From Actinomycetes bacterium (GTDB taxonomy: Bacteria > Actinomycetota > Actinomycetes > Actinomycetales > Cellulomonadaceae): a stretch of 27,929 nucleotides of DNA. Under the pieces are notes generated by a model. That model saw only the letters and a program-made list of their open reading frames with translations, made no database searches and was not told the DNA's origin. This document shows positions 21,608 through 27,929 of the stretch, one piece after another. The translations under genes and the position numbers were made by a program. The stretch covers positions 1-27,929 of the forward strand of contig JAJYTJ010000034.1 in assembly GCA_021793115.1 (NCBI GenBank), read 5' to 3'. Every line of letters starts with the position of its first letter. Position 1 is the stretch's first letter.

Positions 21608-22735
21608 ATGCAGATCGGTGTCCCGCGCGAGATCAAGAACCGTGAGTACCGCGTCTCGGTGACGCCCGCCGGCGTGCACCGGCTGGTGTCCACGGGGCAC
21701 GAGGTGCTCGTCGAGACCGGCGCGGGTGTCGGCTCCGCCATCAGCGACGACGACTACCGGGCGTCCGGCGCGCGGATCGTGCCGGACGCTGCCGCGGCGT
21801 GGTCCGCGGCCCTCGTCTGCAAGGTCAAGGAGCCCGTGGCCGAGGAGTACCGGTACCTGCGGCCGGACCTCGTGCTGTTCACCTACCTGCACCTGGCCGC
21901 CGACCGCCCCGGCACCGACGCGCTCCTGGCCGCCGGCACCACCGCGATCGCCTACGAGACCGTGCGCCTGCCGGACGGCTCGCTCCCGCTGCTCGCGCCG
22001 ATGAGCGAGGTCGCCGGGAGGCTCGCCGCGCAGGTGGGCGCGTACCACCTCATGCGCAACGAGGGCGGTCGCGGCGTGCTGCTCGGCGGGGTCCCGGGCG
22101 TGGACGCGGCGAAGGTCGTCGTCATCGGCGGCGGGACCGTGGGTCGCCACGCGGCGGAGATCGCCGTCGGGATGCGCGCCGACGTCGCCGTGCTCGACCT
22201 GTCGATGGCCCGCCTGCGCGAGGTGGACGCCGAGTTCGGCGGCCGGGTGCGCACACTGGCGTCCAGCGCCTGGGCGGTCGAGCGCGAGCTGCTGGACGCG
22301 GACCTCGTCGTCGGCGCGGTGCTGGTGCCCGGCGCCAAGGCGCCGCACGTGGTGGGCAACGACCTCGTCGCCCGGATGCGGCCCGGCTCCGTCCTCGTCG
22401 ACGTCGCGGTGGACCAGGGCGGCTGCTTCGAGGACACGCACCCCACGACGCACGACGACCCGACGTACGCGGTGCACGGCAGCGTCTTCTACGCGGTGGC
22501 GAACATGCCGGGCGCCGTCCCGGTCACCTCCACGGTGGCGCTGACCAACGTCACCGCGCCCTACCTGGCGGCGCTCGCGGACCGTGGCTGGCAGGACGCC
22601 CTGGCCGCCGACCCGGCGCTGGCCGCCGGGCTGACGACGCACGCCGGCGACCTCGTCAGCGAGCCGGTGGCCACCGCCCACGGGCTGCCGTGGCGTCCGT
22701 GGGACGGCGCCCGGTCCACCATGATGTCGGCGTGA
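21608..22735 (+). CDS. ald: Alanine dehydrogenase
   Basis: A 375-residue enzyme that interconverts L-alanine and pyruvate plus ammonia using NAD. It begins with the invariant [20 protein letters not shown], a substrate-binding strand. [11 protein letters not shown] carries the catalytic lysine and [10 protein letters not shown] the catalytic histidine. The Rossmann NAD fold is [20 protein letters not shown] with the acidic end [17 protein letters not shown] and [18 protein letters not shown] complete the domain. Length is typical of bacterial Ald (about 370). GAGGAG 8 nt upstream supports ATG 21608. It is divergent from an Lrp-type regulator and overlaps an M3 peptidase start, linking alanine from peptides to central metabolism. 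Confidence 0.97.
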   Translation: MQIGVPREIKNREYRVSVTPAGVHRLVSTGHEVLVETGAGVGSAISDDDYRASGARIVPDAAAAWSAALVCKVKEPVAEEYRYLRPDLVLFTYLHLAADRPGTDALLAAGTTAIAYETVRLPDGSLPLLAPMSEVAGRLAAQVGAYHLMRNEGGRGVLLGGVPGVDAAKVVVIGGGTVGRHAAEIAVGMRADVAVLDLSMARLREVDAEFGGRVRTLASSAWAVERELLDADLVVGAVLVPGAKAPHVVGNDLVARMRPGSVLVDVAVDQGGCFEDTHPTTHDDPTYAVHGSVFYAVANMPGAVPVTSTVALTNVTAPYLAALADRGWQDALAADPALAAGLTTHAGDLVSEPVATAHGLPWRPWDGARSTMMSA

Positions 22736-24816
22736 CCTCGCAGCCGACCCTCGACCCGTCCAACCCCTTCGCCGGCCCGTCGGCCCTGCCCTACGGGCTG
22801 CCCGACTACGCCGCGATCCGCGAGGAGCACTACCTGCCCGCGTTCCTCGCCGGCCTCGCGGAGCAGCGGGCCGAGGTGTCGGCCGTCGCGGCCGACCCGC
22901 AGCCGCCCACGGTCGAGAACACGCTGGTGGCCCTCGAGCGCAGCGGGCGCCTGGTCGACCGGGTGTCGGCCGCGTTCCACAACCAGCTCAGCGCGGACGC
23001 GACGCCCGGGCTGGAGGCCCTCGAGGAGCGGCTCGCGCCGCTGCTCGCCGCCCACCACGACGCCATCTGGCTCGACCCGGCGCTCGCGGCGCGCGTCGAG
23101 GCGCTCGGCCGCCAGGCCGACGAGGGTGCGCTCGACCTCGAGCCGGACACGGCCTACCTCCTCGAGCGGAGGCGCGTGGGTCACCGGCGGGCGGGCGCCG
23201 CGCTGGCCGACGAGGCCCAGGCACGGCTGCGTGCGATCAACGAGCGCCTCACCACGCTCGAGGCCGCGTTCGGCCGCACGCTGCTCGCCGCCACGAACGC
23301 GGCCGCGGTGCTCGTCACCGACGAGCGCGAGCTGGCCGGTCTGCCGGACGACGCCAAGGCCGCCGCCGCAGCCGCCGCGGGACGTCGCGGTGAGGACGGC
23401 GGCTGGCTCGTCGACCTGGTGCTGCCCACCGGCCAGCCGGTGCTCGCCCAGCTGGAGCATCGCGGCCTGCGACGGCGCATCTTCGAGGCGTCCGCGACGC
23501 GCGGCCTGGGCGGCGAGCACGACACGCGGCCGATCCTTCTGGAGATCGCGGCGCTGCGCGCCGAGCGGGCGCGGCTGCTGGGCTACGCGCACCACGCGGA
23601 CTACGTGGCCTCCGACCTGACCATCCACGGCGCCGACGCCGTGGCCGACCTGCTGGCGCGGCTCGTCGGGCCGGCCGTGGCCAACGCGCGGGCCGAGGCC
23701 GAGCAGCTGCGGGCGGCGCTCGAGCGCGACGAGCCCGGCGCCGAGCTGGAGCCGTGGGACTGGGCGTTCTACGCGCAGCGCGTGCGCCGCGAGCGCCGCG
23801 CACTCGACGAGGCCGCGATGCGGCCCTACCTCGAGCTCGACCGGGTGGTGGAGCAGGGCGTCTTCCGCGCTGCGACGCTCCTCTTCGGGCTGACGTTCCG
23901 GCGCCGGGAGGACCTCGTCGGGTACCACCCCGACGTGCGCGTCTACGAGGTGCTCGACGCCGACGGCACCGGCCGGGCCCTGTTCCTGCACGACCCCTGG
24001 ACCCGGGACAGCAAGCGGGGCGGCGCCTGGATGAACACGCTCGTCGACCAGTCGCGCCTGCTGGGCGAACGGTGCGTCGTGGTCAACAACCTCAACGTCC
24101 CGAAGCCGCCGGCGGGGGAGCCCACGCTGCTGACGTGGGACGAGGTGACCACGCTCTTCCACGAGTTCGGTCACGCGCTGCACGCGATCCTCTCCGACGT
24201 GCGCTACCCGTCGCAGTCCGGCACCGCCGTGCCGCGCGACGCCGTGGAGTACCCGAGCCAGGTCAACGAGATGTGGGCCTGGGAGCCGGAGGTGCTGCGC
24301 GGCTTCGCGGTGCACCACGTCACGGGCGAGCCCATGCCGGAGGGGTGGGTGCGCACGCTGCTGGACGCCCGCCAGGACGGCGAGGGCTTCGCCACCACCG
24401 AGTACCTCGGTGCCGCGCTGCTGGACCAGGCGTGGCACCGGCTGTCACCCGACGAGGTCCCGGCGACCCCCGACGACGTGGCGGCCTTCGAGCGGGCCGC
24501 GCTCGAGGCGGCCGGCATCGCCTACCCGCCCGTGCCACCGCGCTACCGCTCGACCTATTTCAACCACGTGTTCTCGGGCGGCTACTCGGCCGGCTACTAC
24601 TCGTACATCTGGTCCGAGGTGCTCGACGCCGACACGGTCACCTGGTACGAGGAGCACGGCGGCCTGCGGCGCGAGAACGGCGACGCGTTCCGCGCGGCCG
24701 TGCTGTCCCGCGGCGGGTCGCTCGACGCGCTGCAGGCCTTCGCCGACCTGCGCGGCCGGGCGCCCGACATCGCACCGCTGCTGGCGCGGCGCGGCCTGGC
24801 CGGACCGGCCGCCTGA
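22732..24816 (+). CDS. M3 family oligopeptidase (Dcp/oligopeptidase A type)
   Basis: A 694-residue zinc metallopeptidase of the thimet oligopeptidase family, cleaving short peptides in the cytoplasm. The start is a GTG sharing GTGA with the ald stop codon. The first line NPFAGPSALPYGLPDYAAIREEHYLPAF is typical of Dcp-like members. The active site is HEFGHALH with ligands H477 and H481, catalytic E478, and third ligand E506 in VEYPSQ, exactly 28 residues after E478 as in thimet oligopeptidase. The C-terminal HVFSGGYSAGYYSYIWSEVLDAD is the substrate loop with tyrosines. Dipeptidyl-carboxypeptidase or endopeptidase activity cannot be separated by sequence. Coupling to ald suggests peptide-derived alanine use. 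Confidence 0.95.
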   Translation: MTSQPTLDPSNPFAGPSALPYGLPDYAAIREEHYLPAFLAGLAEQRAEVSAVAADPQPPTVENTLVALERSGRLVDRVSAAFHNQLSADATPGLEALEERLAPLLAAHHDAIWLDPALAARVEALGRQADEGALDLEPDTAYLLERRRVGHRRAGAALADEAQARLRAINERLTTLEAAFGRTLLAATNAAAVLVTDERELAGLPDDAKAAAAAAAGRRGEDGGWLVDLVLPTGQPVLAQLEHRGLRRRIFEASATRGLGGEHDTRPILLEIAALRAERARLLGYAHHADYVASDLTIHGADAVADLLARLVGPAVANARAEAEQLRAALERDEPGAELEPWDWAFYAQRVRRERRALDEAAMRPYLELDRVVEQGVFRAATLLFGLTFRRREDLVGYHPDVRVYEVLDADGTGRALFLHDPWTRDSKRGGAWMNTLVDQSRLLGERCVVVNNLNVPKPPAGEPTLLTWDEVTTLFHEFGHALHAILSDVRYPSQSGTAVPRDAVEYPSQVNEMWAWEPEVLRGFAVHHVTGEPMPEGWVRTLLDARQDGEGFATTEYLGAALLDQAWHRLSPDEVPATPDDVAAFERAALEAAGIAYPPVPPRYRSTYFNHVFSGGYSAGYYSYIWSEVLDADTVTWYEEHGGLRRENGDAFRAAVLSRGGSLDALQAFADLRGRAPDIAPLLARRGLAGPAA

Positions 24817-24905
24817 CCGGGGGTACCGCCTGGTCCTGATCGCGGCGGACGCGGTGGCCCGACGCCCGGGACCGGGGACCCGCCGGGGCGCGCCGGGCCC
24901 CGCGA

Positions 24906-24911
24906 TACGGT
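24906..24911 (+). promoter_or_regulatory. -10 box of leaderless M20 peptidase gene
   Basis: TACGGT ends 7 nt before ATG 24919, in a short hairpin-rich stretch after the M3 peptidase gene (GCCCGG 24864-24869 with CCGGGC 24893-24898). The in-frame GTG at 24910 overlaps the -10 box and is an unlikely start. Confidence 0.62.
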
Positions 24912-24918
24912 GCCGGGC

Positions 24919-26250
24919 ATGACCACCACTCACCAGGCCGAGTCGCTCCGCGCCGAGGACGAGGTGGTGCGGATCTGCCAGGAGCTCATCCGGATCGACT
25001 CCAGCAACTACGGCGACGGCTCCGGCCCCTGTGAGCGCGCGGCGGCCGAGCACGTCGCCGGGCTGCTCTCGGACGTCGGCCTGGAGCCGGAGCTCTTCGA
25101 GTCGACCCCCGGGCGGGCCAACGTCGTCGTGCGCCTCGAGGGCACCGACCCGAGCCGGCCGGCGCTCGTGCTGCACGGCCACACGGACGTGGTGCCGGCG
25201 CGCGCGGAGGACTGGAGCGTCCCGCCGTTCGCCGGCGAGGAGATCGACGGCGTGCTGTGGGGCCGCGGCGCGGTCGACATGAAGGACATGGACGCGATGG
25301 TGCTGGCGGTGGTGCGTCAGATGGCCCGCGAGGGGCGCCGGCCGGCCCGGGACGTGGTCGTCGCGATGTTCGCCGACGAGGAGGCGGGTGGCGTCCACGG
25401 CGCGAGCTGGGCGGTGGACCACCGGCCCGACCTCTTCGAGGGGGCCACCGAGGCGATCAGCGAGGTCGGCGGCTACTCCGTCGAGGTGGCCGGCCGGCGC
25501 GCCTACCTGCTGCAGACGGCCGAGAAGGGGCTGGCGTGGCTGCGGCTCGTCGCGGACGGCCGGGCCGGGCACGGCAGCCAGGTCAACCGCGACAACGCCG
25601 TCACGCACCTGGCGGGGGCGGTCGCGAGGATCGGTGCGCATCCCTGGCCGCAGGTGCTCACGCCGACGGTCCGCCGCCTGCTCGAGGGTGTCGCCGAGCT
25701 CACCGGGCTGCCGTTCGACGAGCACGACGAGGCCGGCATCGACGCGCTCGTCGCGGCGCTCGGGCCCGCCTCCCGGTTCGTCGGCGCCACGCTGCGGCAC
25801 ACGACGAACCCCACGCGGCTCGAGGCCGGCTACCTGTCCAACGTCATCCCGAGCCGCGCCGAGGCGACGGTCGACGGCCGGTTCCTGCCCGGCCGCGAGG
25901 ACGAGTTCGACGCGACCATCCGCGCGCTCGCGGGCGAGCACGTGCAGGTCACCGACGTGCACCGCGACATCGCGGCCTCGGCGCCGATCGACGGGCCGCT
26001 CGTGGACGCCATGGCGGCGGCCGTGGTCGCGGAGGACCCGGGCTCTCTGGTGCTGCCGTACATGCTCGCCGCGGGTACGGACAACAAGTCACTGGCCCGG
26101 CTCGGCATCGCCGGCTACGGCTTCGCGCCGCTGCGGCTGCCGGCCGACTTCGACTTCACCGCCATGTTCCACGGCGTCGACGAGCGTGTCCCGGTCGACT
26201 CGCTCCGCTTCGGCTGCCGCGTCCTGGACCGTCTCCTGGCCACCTGCTGA
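24919..26250 (+). CDS. M20/M25/M40 family metallo-hydrolase
   Basis: A 443-residue di-zinc enzyme of the ArgE/DapE/peptidase family, which cleaves amide bonds of small peptides or N-acyl amino acids. The metal site is complete: HGHTD with H88 and catalytic D90, bridging D120 in GAVDMKDMD, and DEEAGG with the general base E154 and ligand E155. A further ligand is in the SEVGG segment and the last histidine is in MFHGVDE. The dimerisation (lid) domain sits between (WLRLVADGRAGHGSQVN). It starts at ATG 24919, 103 nt after the M3 gene, with its own leaderless promoter. The exact substrate is unknown; a dipeptidase role would fit the neighbouring peptidase and Ald. Confidence 0.92.
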   Translation: MTTTHQAESLRAEDEVVRICQELIRIDSSNYGDGSGPCERAAAEHVAGLLSDVGLEPELFESTPGRANVVVRLEGTDPSRPALVLHGHTDVVPARAEDWSVPPFAGEEIDGVLWGRGAVDMKDMDAMVLAVVRQMAREGRRPARDVVVAMFADEEAGGVHGASWAVDHRPDLFEGATEAISEVGGYSVEVAGRRAYLLQTAEKGLAWLRLVADGRAGHGSQVNRDNAVTHLAGAVARIGAHPWPQVLTPTVRRLLEGVAELTGLPFDEHDEAGIDALVAALGPASRFVGATLRHTTNPTRLEAGYLSNVIPSRAEATVDGRFLPGREDEFDATIRALAGEHVQVTDVHRDIAASAPIDGPLVDAMAAAVVAEDPGSLVLPYMLAAGTDNKSLARLGIAGYGFAPLRLPADFDFTAMFHGVDERVPVDSLRFGCRVLDRLLATC

Positions 26251-26252
26251 CG

Positions 26253-26289
26253 GCGGGCCGCAGCCGGCGAGGTGGCCGGAACGGCCCGC
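26253..26289. terminator. Bidirectional hairpin between convergent genes
   Basis: An outer 8-bp stem GCGGGCCG (26253-26260) and CGGCCCGC (26282-26289) encloses an inner stem CCGGC (26264-26268) and GCCGG (26275-26279). It sits between the M20 and DUF5703 stop codons. Confidence 0.68.
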
Positions 26290-26296
26290 TGAGACC

Positions 26297-26560
26297 TCAG
26301 TAGTCCTCGTCGTCGTCGAACGTCGAGCGGACGCGGATGATCTTGCGACGCAGCCAGACCTTGCGCTCACCGCCGGGGTACAGGCGGGTGCGGCTGAGCT
26401 CCCAGCGGCCGTACTCGGCCTCGTCGGCGAGCATCGAGCGGGCGTCGTTGCCGCTGGTCGAGCGGGGGATCGTCAGTGTCCGGACCTCGTACTGGCCACC
26501 CGTCCGCAGGAAGCGCCGCGACGCCCCGGTGCGATTGCCGATCGTCAGATCCCCGTCCAT
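26297..26560 (-). CDS. DUF5703 family protein
   Basis: An 87-residue protein. The core YEVRTLTIPRSTSGNDARSM then LADEAEYGRWELSRTRLYP then GGERKVWLRRKIIRV matches the small actinobacterial DUF5703 family as I remember it; its function is unknown. It is basic in the middle and ends in an acidic run (FDDDEDY). GAGGTG 4 nt before ATG 26560 supports the start. It is divergent from the small acidic protein gene at 26651, about 90 nt away. Confidence 0.82.
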   Translation of the reverse strand: MDGDLTIGNRTGASRRFLRTGGQYEVRTLTIPRSTSGNDARSMLADEAEYGRWELSRTRLYPGGERKVWLRRKIIRVRSTFDDDEDY

Positions 26561-26638
26561 GCGTCACCTCGCAGCGTCGCGCCGCGCGCGCGGCCGATCC
26601 GACGCGCGGACGCTGTGCCATTGTGCCCCCCGCGGCGC

Positions 26639-26644
26639 TACCGT
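26639..26644 (+). promoter_or_regulatory. -10 box of leaderless acidic protein gene
   Basis: TACCGT ends 6 nt before ATG 26651, the same hexamer and spacing as at the YbaK-like gene (8904-8909 minus strand). Confidence 0.65.
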
Positions 26645-26650
26645 CTGGGC

Positions 26651-26974
26651 ATGACCGTCGACCCGCGTGCCGCTCTCGACCGGCTGATCGCCGCGCTCGA
26701 AGCCCACTTCAGCGCCGTCCAGGCCCGGCACGGCGAGGACGACCCCGCGGTCGACGACGCCTACGACGTCCTCGCGGACGCGTTCGAGGTGTACGACGAC
26801 GCCCTGGGCACCGTCTACGGCGAGGCGACGCCGTTCTACCTCGGCGAGGAGGACGAGGAGGCTGAGGACGAGGAGTCCGAGGACGAGTCGGACGACGAGC
26901 TGGACGACGTGGACGACGACGTGGACATCGACGACGGCGACTGGTCCGACGAGGGCGAGCCCGTCAGCCACTGA
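26651..26974 (+). CDS. Small acidic protein of unknown function
   Basis: A 107-residue protein. Residues 1-66 look helical and ordered (MTVDPRAALDRLIAALEAHF, then VDDAYDVLADAFEVYDDAL), ending TPFYLGEE. Residues 68-107 are a highly acidic, probably disordered tail of D and E with few other residues. Similar short proteins with acidic tails are common in Actinobacteria and are annotated as hypothetical. The leaderless start at ATG 26651 follows TACCGT by 6 nt. It might bind a basic partner, but nothing in the sequence says which. Confidence 0.75.
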   Translation: MTVDPRAALDRLIAALEAHFSAVQARHGEDDPAVDDAYDVLADAFEVYDDALGTVYGEATPFYLGEEDEEAEDEESEDESDDELDDVDDDVDIDDGDWSDEGEPVSH

Positions 26975-26980
26975 CGACCG

Positions 26981-27928
26981 TCAGCCGAGCGTCAACCGCT
27001 CGGGGTATCCCAGCGCCGGGGCGCTGACGTCGTCGAGCGCCCGCGCCAGCTCGCGCGGCAGTTCGAGCTCGTCCGCGGCCAGCAGCAGGCGCAGCTGGGC
27101 AGGCGTGCGGGGCCCGACGAGCGCCGACGCCACCCCCTCGCGCTCCCGCAGCCACGCGAGCGCCACCTGCGCCGGCGGGCGGTCCAGGCCTCCGGCCGCC
27201 GTGACGAGCGCCTCGACCACCGCCGCGGCGGGTCGGGTGAGGTAGGGCTGGACGAAGCCGGCGAGGTGGGCCGAGGCGGCGCGCGAGTCAGCCGGCACGG
27301 TGCGCCGGTACTTGCCGGTGAGCACCCCGCGGCCCAGGGCGGACCAGGCGAGCAGGCCCGCCCCGAGGCTCTCGGCCGCGGGCAGCACCTCCCGCTCGAC
27401 ACCGCGCTGCAGCAGCGAGTACTCGGCCTCCACGGCGGCCAGGCCGGTGTCAGGCTCGAGCAGCGACGCGGCGCGGGCCACCTGCCAGCCGGCGTGGTTG
27501 GACAGCCCGACGTAGCGCGCCCGGCCGGAGGTCACGGCCAGCCGCAGCGCCGAGACGGTCTCCTCCAGCGGGGTGCGGGGGTCGGGCGTCTGGACGAGCC
27601 AGACGTCGACGTGGTCGGTGCCCAGGCGCGCCAGCGAGCCGTCGAGGCTGTCCAGCAGGGCGCCGCGGCTGGCGTCGACGACGGCGCCGTCGGCGGTCCG
27701 CCGCACGCCGCCCTTGGTGACGATCGTGACGTCGCGGCGGTCGACGACGTCGCCCCGGAGGGACCCGCGGAGCTATTCGGCGCCGCCCTGCGCGTACGAC
27801 GCCGACGTGTCGACGAGCGTGCCCCCGGCGTCGACGAAGTCGTGCAGCAGCTCCCGCGCGTCGTGCTCGTCGGTGTCCCGGCTCCAGGTCATGGTCCCCA
27901 GGCCCATCCAGGACACCTGCAGCCCGGT
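26981..27928 (-). pseudogene. Aldo/keto reductase, interrupted by an in-frame TAG, 5' end outside window
   Basis: The frame translates as an aldo/keto reductase from the window edge: SWMGLGTMTWS, then DAGGTLVDTSASYAQGGAE, then a TAG (27775-27773), then LRGSLRGDVVDRRDVTIVTKGGV and onward to LVGPRTPAQLRLLL. Catalytic Tyr (SASY) and Lys (VTKGG) lie on opposite sides of the stop. Relatives have GAEELLG here, so the amber most simply replaces a Glu (GAG to TAG) or similar codon. The downstream part from GTG 27706 lacks the N-terminal barrel strands. The gene is therefore probably inactive unless the codon is read through or the base is an error. It ends 6 nt past the acidic protein stop, convergent with it. 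Confidence 0.82.
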
Positions 27929-27929
27929 G

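Noticed and set aside
20969..22681. Open minus-strand frame upstream of the fructosamine kinase
   Set aside because: It crosses the Lrp gene in another frame and lies antisense to ald. The encoded residues show no domain.
1..27929. CRISPR arrays, insertion sequences and transposases
   Set aside because: No regularly spaced repeats with unique spacers, no transposase-like protein and no terminal inverted repeats were seen.

Overview
The window is a dense, very GC-rich actinobacterial chromosome segment. Third codon positions are almost all G or C, GTG starts are common, and many genes have a -10 box 6-8 nt before the start codon. The gene families (Lrp-ald pair, imuA'-imuB-dnaE2 mutasome, DUF5703, CBU_0592-like membrane protein, actinobacterial LexA box) fit an order such as Micrococcales, with a Cellulomonas-like relative as my guess from style rather than from a search. 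No gap between genes exceeds about 210 bases.

Layout. 1-670: 3' end of an SPFH/band-7 membrane protein gene. 693-5188: a TetR repressor with an operator inside its own promoter, then two ABC exporter half-transporters that look like a heterodimer with one degenerate ATP site. A long hairpin ends this operon. 5271-7739: a leaderless MFS transporter gene, a leaderless TrmH-family RNA methyltransferase gene and a small membrane protein gene. 7807-9482 (minus): two tandem YbaK-type aminoacyl-tRNA deacylase paralogues and a YbhB/PEBP protein. 9549-15513: a three-gene translesion-synthesis operon, imuA'-imuB-dnaE2, with a perfect SOS box at its promoter. 15538-16686 (minus): an AI-2E family permease.

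16809-16892 is tRNA-Leu(GAG). Directly after its terminator lies a two-gene module of lower GC: an HTH-nucleotidyltransferase (MNT) fusion and a HEPN-like partner. This looks like a type VII (MntA/HepT-like) toxin-antitoxin system. A perfect inverted repeat covers its -10 box and start codon. A small two-helix membrane protein gene follows.

18432-19997 (minus) holds a matrixin-type zinc metalloprotease gene and an alpha/beta hydrolase gene that has no canonical start codon. 20201-24816 holds a fructosamine-kinase-like gene and an Lrp/AsnC regulator gene (minus), divergent from alanine dehydrogenase, which is translationally coupled to an M3 oligopeptidase gene. 24919-26974 holds an M20 peptidase gene, a DUF5703 gene (minus) and a small acidic protein gene. 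The window ends in an aldo/keto reductase gene (minus) broken by an in-frame amber codon.

The two most system-like regions are the SOS mutasome, which makes error-prone repair patches after DNA damage, and the HTH-MNT/HEPN module beside the tRNA gene. The rest is housekeeping, transport and amino-acid or peptide catabolism. Ald, the M3 oligopeptidase and the M20 peptidase form a plausible peptide-to-alanine-to-pyruvate group under the Lrp regulator.
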